A DNA stretch of 64,000 bases, taken from NCBI GenBank assembly GCA_964510785.1, contig CAZECM010000005.1, positions 18,746 to 82,745 of the forward strand. Direction: 5' to 3'. The position numbers and the translations under genes were made by a program. Below are positions 28,401-35,776 of the stretch, in pieces. Below the pieces are notes generated by a model. That model worked only from the letters and a program-made list of their open reading frames with translations, was not told the origin of the DNA and did no database searches. Positions within the stretch are counted from its first letter, which is position 1, and every line of letters begins with the position of its first letter. Source of the stretch: JAAYZM01 sp964510785. GTDB lineage: Bacteria; Actinomycetota; Actinomycetes; Actinomycetales; Cellulomonadaceae.

Positions 28401-30455
28401 TGCCACGGCCGTGGTGGGCTGCGCGTCGTCGTCGGGCGCGGTGACCGTGGCGGTGATGCCGGTGGCCTCGACGAGGTCGGTCATGCCGATGACGCCGCCG
28501 ATGCGGCCCTTGTCGTCGAAGGCCTTGTCGGTGACCGTGAAGCTCTCGACCGTGACGGTCGAGGTCATGCCGGTCGCGTCGTGCTCGTTGCGGACCGTCG
28601 TGGGGCCGTAGACGACACCGGCGGGCAGGTCGCCCACGCCCGGGCCGGAGGGGCGCTGACCGGCGGGGTAGGTCCGCTCGATGAACTGACCGGGGCGCGG
28701 TGTGCCCGTCTCCGCGTGGCGGAAGGTGCCGGGCTCGCCGAAGCCGAAGCCGCTCGCGAGCTCGGCGTTGATGAGGCCCGCGAACGTACCGCCGCTCGCC
28801 TCGCCCGAGAGGATCAGCTCTTGCGCGCCGATGCGTAGCGGGGAGGCCAGGGCGGCGGAGTCCGAGGCGATCGGGCCGGACTGGTTGACCATGAGGCGGG
28901 CCTCGGTCGTGGCGGCCTCGATGCCGTCCGCGTCGGTGAAGACGGCGCGCACCTTGAGGCCGTCCCACGCGACGCTCGCCGGGAGCGTGAGCGTCGGGGT
29001 GGCCGCGCTCGGGAACGCCGAGGCGTCGATGGTGGTCCATGCCCCGCCGAGAGCGGTCTGGAACTGCCAGACGACGGTGGGTGCGGGCGAGCCCGCGGCG
29101 GCAGCCGTGAAGACCGCGTCCTGCCCGGAGTCGATCGTGAGGTCCTCGGGGTGACGCGTGATCTCGAGGGGCTCGGTCACGGTGAGCGTGCCCGCGCTGA
29201 CGCTGCCGCCGGGGGTGCTCACCACGACGGGCCGGTCGGTACCACCGGAGCCCGTTGGCACGAGGAAGCTGACCTCGGTGCCGTCGGTGCTGACCATGAC
29301 GTCCGTGGCGGCCACGCCGCCCACGGTGACCGAGGTGGCACCGGGGACGAAGAAGGTGCCGGTCACGGTCACGCGGTCTCCGCGGACGGCGACATCGGTG
29401 CTGATACCCGTCACGGTCGGCGGGTCGACGGGCTCCGGCTCCTCGCCACCCTCGATCCCCGTGAACTCGCCCGCGAAGGTCGCGGCGAAGATCTGGTTGT
29501 CCGCGACGAGGTGCACGTCGAGGAGCGCACCGGCGCCCACCGAGGTGGCCCGGAGGTCGAGCACCATGTCGACGCGCACGTCGAGACCACCCGTGGGCGG
29601 CGTCGAGACCGTCACCTCGAGCTCGCCCGTCACGTGCGCGGTCTCGATGAGGTCCGCGTACTCCGCGATGTCCTCCGGGTCGAGCCCCAGTCCCGCGCCG
29701 AGCTCGGCGAAGTCGTCGCTCTCGACCGCGTGGCTGCGCGTGACCGGCTCGGCGAGCAGCCCGTCCGGGGTCGCCACCGGCTCGCCGAGGACGGTGAGGC
29801 CCTCGACGGTGGTCGCGACCGTCGGCTCGCCCGTGACCGGCCGGTGCTCGACCGTGGTCACGTGGGCGGCCGTGACGATCTTCGCGGCGTCGCCCGTGAG
29901 CTGGAGGACGGCGCCCGCCTTGTCGTTGAGCTCCATGACGTCGACGGCCGCGTCGTTGATCTGTGTCGTCGCGGTCAGCCCGGTGGGGTCGATCTCGATC
30001 CGGTCGCTCGAGGCACCGAGCCGCAGCCCGCCCTCGACGTCGTCGATCTTGTCGGGACGGTTCGCCTCGACCTCGGCGAGCGTCCAGCCGTACTCCGGCT
30101 TCCACTGCAGGCCGACGAGGTCCGCTTGGGCGAAGCCGCGCTCGGCGAGGCCGTCCCCGGCGCCGTCCGGCTCGGGAGCGTCAAGTCCGGGCAGCTCATA
30201 GACCCCGCGGTCGCCCAGCCCGTGCCCGAGCTCCGACGTGATCAGCCCCGCCATCGCGCCCGTGGCACGGACCGCCTCGACGGCGATCGGGTTCAGCTCG
30301 GCGCGGGCGGGCGTGGTCGCGAAGCCGACGGGGGCCAGTGCCACCGCCGTCGTCGGGATGGCGACGAGCGTCGACGCCACGAGTGCCACGAGCGTGGACC
30401 CGGCTAGAAGTTTCCTGACGGGCGCCTGCAGCGACCCTGGTGCTGTGACGGACAT
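25449..30455 (-). CDS. Secreted purple-acid-phosphatase-like protein with Ig repeats
   Basis: A 1668-residue secreted protein with a signal peptide (about 15-52, ending TTPARAE). Domain order: a module of unknown function (55-340), a TIG domain (340-430), an Ig domain (430-528), a second copy of the unknown module (528-820), a fibronectin-like PAP N-domain (850-955) and a metallophosphatase domain (960-1290). The phosphatase metal-ligand motifs are LGDAQND, HAGDLI, AGNHEY, IHQP and QGHDHTYGRGH. Four Ig-like repeats (1315-1668) end it. All dinuclear-metal ligands are present, so phosphomonoesterase or phosphodiesterase activity outside the cell is likely. The ATG at 30453-30455 follows GGGGAG. 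Confidence 0.88.
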   Translation of the reverse strand: MSVTAPGSLQAPVRKLLAGSTLVALVASTLVAIPTTAVALAPVGFATTPARAELNPIAVEAVRATGAMAGLITSELGHGLGDRGVYELPGLDAPEPDGAGDGLAERGFAQADLVGLQWKPEYGWTLAEVEANRPDKIDDVEGGLRLGASSDRIEIDPTGLTATTQINDAAVDVMELNDKAGAVLQLTGDAAKIVTAAHVTTVEHRPVTGEPTVATTVEGLTVLGEPVATPDGLLAEPVTRSHAVESDDFAELGAGLGLDPEDIAEYADLIETAHVTGELEVTVSTPPTGGLDVRVDMVLDLRATSVGAGALLDVHLVADNQIFAATFAGEFTGIEGGEEPEPVDPPTVTGISTDVAVRGDRVTVTGTFFVPGATSVTVGGVAATDVMVSTDGTEVSFLVPTGSGGTDRPVVVSTPGGSVSAGTLTVTEPLEITRHPEDLTIDSGQDAVFTAAAAGSPAPTVVWQFQTALGGAWTTIDASAFPSAATPTLTLPASVAWDGLKVRAVFTDADGIEAATTEARLMVNQSGPIASDSAALASPLRIGAQELILSGEASGGTFAGLINAELASGFGFGEPGTFRHAETGTPRPGQFIERTYPAGQRPSGPGVGDLPAGVVYGPTTVRNEHDATGMTSTVTVESFTVTDKAFDDKGRIGGVIGMTDLVEATGITATVTAPDDDAQPTTAVARVETVTVFGEELTADDGLVDGQISEPITKTFHSEITDVPAVLESMGVEIGDYIADTSELVGVATAEVDVVVSQPTQADADVAVATGLHVEASVELTVELNPVGSARFLIEHVLITSGGKLDLSTSEVGYVAVARNGAELPAPGEGEGPDPEPEPEPEPELPFVSYQPTTAPDRVILTPAEENATAANVTWRTAESVTAGEITYWPTESGPAAAQTVPARTGESIEVDSAAEGSYRSRSHSVQLTGLTPGTSYTYRVGLGEDVTLDHTFTTAAASAEPFSFMYLGDAQNDLRRHWDPAVKEAYAALQDSDLVLHAGDLINHADMDDQWGEWFGATPAELASIVQLPVAGNHEYVRGNLGPIWRESFTVPHNGPVPTSAPGTCELLYEQKMTRSMADVVYYTDYQGVRFVTLGGTTQIGDMLPAVEDLAQVDCAEDFNMFSYWFQIQADWLDEVLEDNPGRWSVVSIHQPVFSTSTGRDNSHLREALLDVIESHDVDLVLQGHDHTYGRGHLKANNVEGSRGLQSGPVYVVSVLGPKSYDLETGPANNWTDNGAERVTAYEKVRTYQDIAVDGGRLHYRAIEWESGDVVDEFEICKSPSGAKVATKTGHADLPQGCDVDTEALVSTEAPEILGTPEVGQTVHATRGLWSLPGVEVSYQWLRDGAPIAGATARSYAVGRADLGAVLAVRVDASVDGRQATATSAPGAPVRAGIFASEQAPVVSGRSQVGHRLSVGGTRWSQQPDAVSYQWLRDGAAIAGATSAGYVLAAADHDATISVRLTARLVGFEAIAVTSGSTAPVAAGVLTRLGAPTIKGTQRVGKRLTATTGSWSTPVTVGFQWLRNGQPIAGATTAAYTLTPADHKGRISVRVSVAARGFVSTTTTSATTGTIEPAPNKTVRKPKVTGKALVGRTVRVKSGAWSAPKARVTYQWLRNGKAIKGATKVSYRIKKADTKARLKVRVTVTAPGYEKVRVTATLSGRVKPKQR
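25452..26540 (-). repeat. Four tandem Ig-like repeats
   Basis: Four units of about 270 bases with the same YQWLRDG/NG core as in the neighbouring 2017-residue protein. Cores lie near 25615, 25890, 26155 and 26420. The most C-terminal unit is Lys-rich. They probably share a binding target or wall-association role with the other protein's repeats. Confidence 0.8.
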
Positions 30456-30474
30456 GAAGTGTCGACTCTCCCCA

Positions 30475-30519
30475 ACGGCTTGGACGTCTTGGCCTCTCGG
30501 CACTCGAGAGCCAAGCCGT
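30475..30519. promoter_or_regulatory. Structured leader hairpin upstream of the phosphatase gene
   Basis: A nested hairpin with outer stem ACGGCTTGG/CCAAGCCGT (9 bp) and inner stem CTCTCG/CGAGAG (6 bp). It abuts the GGGGAG ribosome site of the leftward phosphatase gene, so it could control its translation or end an upstream transcript. The rest of the 252-base intergenic region shows nothing clear. Confidence 0.5.
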
Positions 30520-30707
30520 CGCAGGCCAACGGGGCGTCAACGACCGGCCAACGTCACGCGAAGAAGGGTGGTGCCCAGACGAAGAGATGGTGTCCGGAAG
30601 TGAGACAGCGCGTCCGAAGCGGCATGATCCGCCCTAATCTCCCGCGCGCCGGGTGGCTGCGCGCGGTCGCGGGCGACCGGTGCCGGCGTGCTGCGGGGGA
30701 GGTCGCC

Positions 30708-31484
30708 TCAGTTGAGGGCGCGCGTCGAGGCGGGGATCACGCCGTCGGCGTAGAGGCTCTTCGCGACGTCCTGAAAAGCCGTGAGCGCGACCCGCTGCGT
30801 CGTCGGGCCGTAGGAGACCCGGGCGACGCCGAGCGCCTCGTACTCCGCGGCGGCGAGCGCGCCGGGCAGGCCGATGACGCTGATCTTGCGCTCCCCGATC
30901 CCCGCGACGAGCTCGCGAGTCACGTCGGCGTCGAGCACTCCCGGCACGAAGACGATGTCGGCCCCCGCGTCGAGGTAGGCGCGCCCGCGCTCGATCGCGT
31001 CGGCGACCTTCTCGGCGACGGGCTTGTCGCCCCCGCGCACGAACGCGTCCGTGCGGGCGTTGAGCGAGAACGGCACGCCCTCGGCCTCGCCCGCGCCGAC
31101 GACGGCGGCCACCCGGGCAGCCGCCTCTGCTACGGGAAGCAGCCGGTCCTCGACGTTGGCACCCACGATGCCGACGCCGATCGCACGGCGCGTCGTCTCG
31201 GCCGGGTCGTCGTAACCGTTGTCGAGGTCGGCGCTCACCGGGACGTCTCCCGCGGCCGCGACGACGCGCCCCACCATGTCGAGCGTGAGCTCGAGGGGGA
31301 TGGTCCCGTCCGGATAGCCGAAGGTCGCGGCGATCGAGTGGCCCGCCGTGGCGAGCGCCCTGGTCTCGGGCAGGTCGAGGATCGCCTTCGCAGAGACGAC
31401 GTCCCACACGTTGACGACCCGGAGGATCTCGGGGGCGGCGTGGAGCTCGCGGAGGGTACGGGCACGATCAGCGGTGGAGGTCAT
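30708..31484 (-). CDS. Isocitrate lyase/PEP mutase superfamily enzyme
   Basis: A 258-residue TIM-barrel enzyme of the PEP mutase/isocitrate lyase superfamily. Recognisable stretches are NVWDVVSAKAI near the N-terminus, the metal-ligand strand VSADLDNGYDD (about 85-95), ANVEDR, and FSLNARTDAF with GADIVFVPG. The isocitrate-lyase KKCGH loop is absent, as in the short oxaloacetase/carboxyphosphonoenolpyruvate-type members. It probably cleaves or forms a C-C or C-P bond next to a carboxylate; the substrate is unknown. It lies 67 bases downstream of the HAD hydrolase gene on the same strand, so the two may be co-transcribed. Confidence 0.9.
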   Translation of the reverse strand: MTSTADRARTLRELHAAPEILRVVNVWDVVSAKAILDLPETRALATAGHSIAATFGYPDGTIPLELTLDMVGRVVAAAGDVPVSADLDNGYDDPAETTRRAIGVGIVGANVEDRLLPVAEAAARVAAVVGAGEAEGVPFSLNARTDAFVRGGDKPVAEKVADAIERGRAYLDAGADIVFVPGVLDADVTRELVAGIGERKISVIGLPGALAAAEYEALGVARVSYGPTTQRVALTAFQDVAKSLYADGVIPASTRALN

Positions 31485-31551
31485 ACGGCCACGCTAGCCG
31501 TGGCCCCGCGGGCTGTCACCAGGTGGGCGCCGGGCCCTGGTCCGGGGGTGC

Positions 31552-32415
31552 TCAGGAGAGCAGGTGCGCCATCACGGCGAGGACGCCGGCCTGCCGGTTC
31601 GACGGCGCGACGAACCGGGCCCTGGCGAGCACCTCGGGGTGGGCGTTCGCCATCGCGAAGGAGAGCTCGGCGGAGTCGAGCAGCTCGAGGTCGTTGAGGT
31701 AGTCACCGAAGGCCACCGTCTGGGCTGGCGTGACACCGAGAGCGCGCTGGAGGGCCCTCACCCCCACGCCCTTGTTCGCCTCGGGGTGCATGACGTCCAC
31801 CCAGTGCGTGCTCGAGACGACCACCTGGTGGTCGCGCGCGACCTCGCGGAGCACCGTCGCGGCCGTGGACTCGGCATCGTCGAAGTCGAAGACGGCGACC
31901 TTGAGGACGTCGTCTTCGACCACCGTGAGGTCCTCGACGATCTCGAGGCTCGCGTAGTACTTCTTCACCTCCGCGACGAACGGGGCGTCGCGGCGCTCGA
32001 TGTACGCGCTGCGTACTCCGCACACGACCAGACCGACGTCCGCCGCACGGGTCGCGCGCGCGAGCTCGATCACGTGCCGCACCGCGTCCTTCTCGACGAG
32101 CGACGTGGCGATCGAGCGACCCTCGTGGACCACCAGGGTCCCGTTCTCCGCGACGAACGACCCGTCCCCGTCCCCGAACATCTGCGCGAGCGTCGCGTAC
32201 TGGCGTCCGCTCGCCGGCACGAACGTGATGCCGCGCTCGCGCATGGCCGCGCGCATCGGGACGAAGCCCTCGGGCAGCTCCCCCGTCGCGGTGAGCAGCG
32301 TGCCGTCCATGTCGCACACGACGAGCCGCACGTCATGACCCTGCGGGTCGATCGACGCCCACGGCGCGGGCGTCGCCCGGTTCTCGAGGGTGGGCGTCGG
32401 CAGCGGGGTGTTCAC
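31552..32415 (-). CDS. HAD superfamily hydrolase (Cof type, IIB)
   Basis: A 287-residue cytosolic phosphatase of the Cof-like HAD family. All four HAD motifs are present: the nucleophile pair in VCDMDGTLLT (near residues 32-41), the Ser in PASGRQ, the Lys in DVLKVAVF and the acidic GDYLNDLELL. Length and C2B cap position are usual for sugar-phosphate or nucleotide phosphatases of this group; the substrate cannot be predicted. It is the last complete host gene before the attachment site. Confidence 0.92.
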   Translation of the reverse strand: MNTPLPTPTLENRATPAPWASIDPQGHDVRLVVCDMDGTLLTATGELPEGFVPMRAAMRERGITFVPASGRQYATLAQMFGDGDGSFVAENGTLVVHEGRSIATSLVEKDAVRHVIELARATRAADVGLVVCGVRSAYIERRDAPFVAEVKKYYASLEIVEDLTVVEDDVLKVAVFDFDDAESTAATVLREVARDHQVVVSSTHWVDVMHPEANKGVGVRALQRALGVTPAQTVAFGDYLNDLELLDSAELSFAMANAHPEVLARARFVAPSNRQAGVLAVMAHLLS

Positions 32416-32545
32416 GGCGAATCCTTCCTGCGCAGCGTCACACCGGGCCGAGCACGATCACGTGCGGCGCGGACGGACGCTGCTCACGACGGCCGCGCGG
32501 GCCGGAAAAGCCGAACGGCGCCCCGTAGGACGCCGCTCGTCGGTG

Positions 32546-32593
32546 TGCGCCCGAAGGGATTCGAACCCCCAACCTTCTGATCCAAAGTCAGAT
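32546..32593 (-). tRNA. 3' half of a tRNA gene (anticodon TTG), attL-like
   Basis: On the minus strand the sequence folds as the 3' half of a tRNA. The anticodon stem is TCTGA/TCAGA with loop CTTTGGA (anticodon TTG, Gln, plus-strand bases 32583-32585). The variable loop is AGGTT, the T-loop is TTCGAAT, and the 3' acceptor strand CGGGCGC is followed by A. The matching 5' acceptor strand (GCGCCCG) and a proper D-arm are absent on the 5' side, where unrelated sequence begins. This is what an integrase leaves at the distal att site, and an integrase gene follows 195 bases away. The rest of 32416-32788 holds nothing else recognisable. Confidence 0.75.
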
Positions 32594-32788
32594 GGCTCGT
32601 CCCGTTCGGACCTAGCATCCCACGAGTTCATCGACAACATCTTCGATCGGAGAGCCGCGTAAGCCACCCTCCTGGCGCACGGTGCGCGCTTCCTACGCCC
32701 CGGTAGTCACCTGAATGGGGGCGTGTGGACAAGGTGTTATCACCCACTTCGCGTGCAAACATCCCTTCGACTGACTTGGAGGGGGCGA

Positions 32789-33676
32789 ATGGCTCAGGTG
32801 CGACATCTGCGCCTCGTGGGGGCGGAGGATCCGTGGCCGAGCGAGCTCGTGGCGGATTGGGAACTCTGGATGAGGTCTCAGGGACTCTCGCCGCGGACGA
32901 TCGGTGAGAGAACACGGATCGTTCGTCAAGCGGCACGCGAGATGGGTGTGGAGGCCGGCGCCTTCACGCCTCGGTGCATCCAGGCGTGGCTCGCAGGCCA
33001 AGCGCGCCCGTCGACTCGGGTCACCTACTACTCCGCGCTCACGGCGTGGTCGCAGTGGCTCGTGCGACTTGAGCATCGAGTGGACGACCCCACGATGAAG
33101 GTCCCGCGGCCCAGGGCTATGAAAGGGCGGCCCAGGCCCGTCGCCACCGAGCACCTGAACGCCGTCCTCGAGCTCAAGCTGGCGACGGAGACTCGAACCA
33201 AGATCCTCCTCGCCGCCTACGCGGGCCTGCGGGCGAGTGAGATCGCGAAGTTCCAGGGCCGGTGGGTGGACGCCATCGCTGGCACAGTCCGAGTTCTCGG
33301 TAAGGGCGGAAGCGACGACGTCATCCCCCTGCACCCGATCCTTGCCCGTGAAGCGCAGGTTTACCCCCGGCGCGGGTACTGGTTCCCATCACCGACGCGG
33401 CCTGGCGAGTCTGTTCATGGTGCGTCGGTCACCAACGTTATCTCCGATGCGTTCAGCCGCGTTGGAGTCGACGCGACCGCGCACCAGGTGCGGCACTGGT
33501 TTGCCACGACCCTCATAAGGGAAGGCGTCGACGTCCGAGTGGTCCAGGAACTGATGCGCCACAAGTCTCTGAACACGACCGCGATCTACACCGAGGTAGT
33601 CGACACGACGCGGCGGGAGGCGATCGATCACCTCCCCAAGCTTTCTGGCACATGGGCGACGGACGTGCTCTGGTAG
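32789..33676 (+). CDS. Tyrosine integrase
   Basis: A 295-residue tyrosine recombinase. The N-terminal SAM-like core-binding domain (about 20-110) precedes the catalytic domain. The active-site set is complete: Arg in GLRASEI, His and Arg in HQVRHWFAT, His in RHKSLN and the nucleophile Tyr in TTAIYTEV. The start at 32789 is chosen for the GGAGGGGG ribosome site 3-8 bases upstream; an earlier in-frame start at 32723 has none. Placed beside a truncated tRNA, it almost certainly inserted this element. Confidence 0.93.
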   Translation: MAQVRHLRLVGAEDPWPSELVADWELWMRSQGLSPRTIGERTRIVRQAAREMGVEAGAFTPRCIQAWLAGQARPSTRVTYYSALTAWSQWLVRLEHRVDDPTMKVPRPRAMKGRPRPVATEHLNAVLELKLATETRTKILLAAYAGLRASEIAKFQGRWVDAIAGTVRVLGKGGSDDVIPLHPILAREAQVYPRRGYWFPSPTRPGESVHGASVTNVISDAFSRVGVDATAHQVRHWFATTLIREGVDVRVVQELMRHKSLNTTAIYTEVVDTTRREAIDHLPKLSGTWATDVLW

Positions 33677-34101
33677 CCCTGACCACGATCCGCTCTGCAT
33701 ACGAGGTACTCCAAGACTCGCCCGCCGGCGAGGCCGCGTCCGCCCAAGAACTGCTCCCGGCGGTTGGGTGGCTCTCGCCAGACTTCGAACCGAGAACGCG
33801 ACGTCCTGCTCGTCATGTGGCAGGTACTGCGGATGGGGTCAGTCCTGCCGATCTACGGATTGGACACCCACGTGGGGACGCCCCGATCATCGAGTCGAAG
33901 ACCCAGAGGGTGGAGGCGGGGTTCCGTCCGCATGGTCCCGCGGATCACTTTGAGGTTGAGCCGTTCGCCCAAGGGTCCGTCCAGGTTCTCGGCACCTCGA
34001 GACGCCCACGCATGGACTATGACTCTGAGCACCCCACGATGGATGACGCGCGCACCCAAGGCGATCCCGCGTAGGGGGTAGGGGTAAGGGCGATTGCAGA
34101 A
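33677..34101. other. Region without a confident gene
   Basis: About 425 bases between the integrase and the Mrr-like gene. Several short open frames overlap on both strands (for example 33652-34074 forward, 33853-34059 reverse). None has a ribosome site or recognisable motif and they exclude one another. It may be decayed coding sequence or hold the excisionase/attP-side regulatory sites. Confidence 0.5.
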
Positions 34102-34827
34102 CTACCGGCTCTCGGAGGCCCTCCTCTCGAGAACGGGGTAATCCAGAGCACAGAGAGCCGCGATCTGCTGCAGAAGCCGCTCCAACCTTATGACCTGAGC
34201 CATGTACTCGAATAGGTTCCGAGTCCTATCCCCAACGAGCTCTTCAGCGAGCTCGAATGCGTGCGTCAAACGAGTGGTGACGGACTGGGCTGTCCCGGGC
34301 GCCCACGAGGCGGCGTTGCCTTTCGCCACTTCCTCTTGAAGCGAGGCGCTCAGCGCGGGAATCACATCCGCTACTTTCTGACCGTAGTTCTGAAGGGAGG
34401 CGACAAGCGCTAGGTACGCCTCCGTGTCGGCACCTTGGGGGACCAGGACGAGGCCCCGGTCGAGAATCTCCCTGGCACGCGAAGACCAAGCCCCAACGGC
34501 CCCGTCTATGGTGTACGTGAACAGGGCCACCTTCTCCGCCTCACCGAGCGCGACCGCAGCCCTTGTGTACCCCGAGAACGCGTAGAAGATTGGTGTGCCT
34601 GGGCGTGAGGCCCCTGCCCCGAGCAAGTTCTGCACCAGTGGAGCACTCACCGGCTGCAACTGGTGCTTGACCTGCGCGTACCCGCCGTCAGAGGCAACAT
34701 CGAGCCCACGGTCGGCACCAGCACCGGTAGGGGTGGCGTCGTCCAGACCGAGTACCTGCATGTGAGCTGCGGCGAACCGCTCAGCGGCCTGCCATGACTC
34801 GATTAGAACTGTGCCGTCAGCGTCCAT
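34102..34827 (-). CDS. Mrr-like restriction endonuclease fold protein
   Basis: A 241-residue protein. Residues about 10-115 match the Mrr-type PD-(D/E)XK nuclease layout: WQAAERFAAAHMQVLG, then GADRGLDV and AQVKHQ (active-site Asp, Gln and Lys), then PIFYAFSGYTRAA. The C-terminal half (120-241) is helical without a recognised domain. Mrr-like proteins cut modified or foreign DNA, so this may be a defence or cargo gene of the element. It is transcribed towards the integrase. The target is unknown. Confidence 0.7.
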   Translation of the reverse strand: MDADGTVLIESWQAAERFAAAHMQVLGLDDATPTGAGADRGLDVASDGGYAQVKHQLQPVSAPLVQNLLGAGASRPGTPIFYAFSGYTRAAVALGEAEKVALFTYTIDGAVGAWSSRAREILDRGLVLVPQGADTEAYLALVASLQNYGQKVADVIPALSASLQEEVAKGNAASWAPGTAQSVTTRLTHAFELAEELVGDRTRNLFEYMAQVIRLERLLQQIAALCALDYPVLERRASESR

Positions 34828-35044
34828 ATCTGGAGCGTAGCGCTCGGGTCTGTTGCACGGATAGCGCTACTGGAAGGATGCGCACCGTGCAGCAAGCCCA
34901 CTGACACGGCAGCACGCCTTCCAGCGGTCAGGTGACCCCCCCCTTTCACCTGTGCCCCGCACTCAGTAGGCCTCGCTCGGAACCCCACCGCAGGATCCGC
35001 GGCGCGCCGCCGTATCAGTACCAGCTTCAATCGCCACGGACCTC

Positions 35045-35773
35045 TTGCACCCGTGCGCGAACCCCGGACATGTGTCCGGGGTCTATCGGTTCGCGTCTGG
35101 ATGTTCCGGGAGCACGTGGGAAGGCGTGGAACTCTTCCCCGCGCCGCGGCCCAGACGCTGCGCTACGTGCCCTGCGCCGCTGCCACCAGGCGCGCGCGAC
35201 TACTGCTCGAAGCGGTGCAGGTGGCGTGAGGAGAAGCGCCGTCAGCGCCGCAGGCAGCGGGCCGGTCAGGTGACCGGCCAAGGCTCCCTGGATGAGCGGT
35301 CAGCTCCCGATCACGACGGTCAGGTGACCAGCCAGGAGCGCGGTGCTGATGGCGGTCAGGTGGATGGTCGCGTGAGCGGTCACGACCGAGCCGGTGAGCG
35401 GTCACGACCAGCCGGTCGCGTCGAGCCGGTGACCGGTCACGTCGAGCGAGGGCGCGGCGACGCCGGTCAGGTGACCGGCCAAGGCTCCGCGGATGAGCGG
35501 TCAGTTGTTGTGACCGCTCTGGGGCTGGCTGCTGGGATGGCTGTGCGCGCCAGGCGGTCGTCGGCGCTGGAGGCCGAGCTCGTGGCCGCTCAAGACGCGA
35601 GTGCGGCGCGCGCGAACGAGCTGGCCTCGCTGCGCGCTCGTGTCGTCGAGCTCGAGCGTGACGCTGGGGCGCTGGCGCGCATCGTGGAGACGGCCTTCGC
35701 GGGTGTCGGGTGGGACGGCTACGAGGAGTCCGTGCGCGCACTGGTCGATCGGAACAAGGGTCGGGGGCGCTGA
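35045..35773 (+). CDS. Small zinc-finger and coiled-coil protein upstream of relaxase
   Basis: Up to 242 residues. A four-Cys zinc finger (CATCPAPLPP... YCSKRCRWREEKR) begins about 30 codons in, so the true start could be GTG at 35072 or 35126 instead of the TTG at 35045. The middle is a low-complexity segment with two copies of GQVTGQGS(L/A)DERS, encoded by DNA repeats. The C-terminus (about 165-242) has one hydrophobic stretch and a coiled-coil segment (LEAELVAAQD... LRARVVELER). It ends 3 bases before the relaxase start, so it is probably an accessory of DNA processing or a DNA-binding regulator. No family is recognised. Confidence 0.6.
   Translation: MHPCANPGHVSGVYRFASGCSGSTWEGVELFPAPRPRRCATCPAPLPPGARDYCSKRCRWREEKRRQRRRQRAGQVTGQGSLDERSAPDHDGQVTSQERGADGGQVDGRVSGHDRAGERSRPAGRVEPVTGHVERGRGDAGQVTGQGSADERSVVVTALGLAAGMAVRARRSSALEAELVAAQDASAARANELASLRARVVELERDAGALARIVETAFAGVGWDGYEESVRALVDRNKGRGR
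35062..35081. promoter_or_regulatory. Perfect inverted repeat, possible operator or nic-region arm
   Basis: CCCCGGACA-TG-TGTCCGGGG, two 9-base arms, perfect. A second pair (GCGAAC... GTTCGC) flanks it and extends the symmetry over about 35056-35096. It is placed just upstream of the zinc-finger and relaxase genes, as expected of an autoregulatory operator or an oriT inverted repeat. Confidence 0.55.
35261..35504. repeat. GGTCA-type iterons with two near-identical 43-base units
   Basis: The 43-base units at 35261-35303 and 35462-35504 differ at two positions and lie exactly 201 bases (67 codons) apart. Each starts with the palindromic GGTCAGGTGACC. Further GGTCA or TGACC cores recur near 35298, 35318, 35354, 35378, 35400, 35428 and 35499, with one more GGTCAGGTGACC at 34925-34936. 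They lie inside the zinc-finger gene, just upstream of the relaxase, which suggests protein-binding iterons (oriT or replication/regulation). Confidence 0.6.
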
Positions 35774-35776
35774 CCC

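Noticed and set aside
32546..32640. A complete tRNA gene at the element boundary
   Set aside because: The 5' acceptor strand cannot pair with the 3' strand CGGGCGC and no D-arm can be drawn, so only the 3' half is real.
32390..32662. A 90-residue plus-strand frame over the tRNA half
   Set aside because: Its translation (RRDSNPQPSDPKSD) is the usual false protein obtained by translating tRNA sequence backwards.
33652..34074. A 140-residue plus-strand gene overlapping the integrase end
   Set aside because: It has no ribosome site or known motif and competes with frames on both strands.
35261..35504. CRISPR array
   Set aside because: The repeats are palindromic iterons of uneven spacing within a coding frame, without spacer structure or cas genes.
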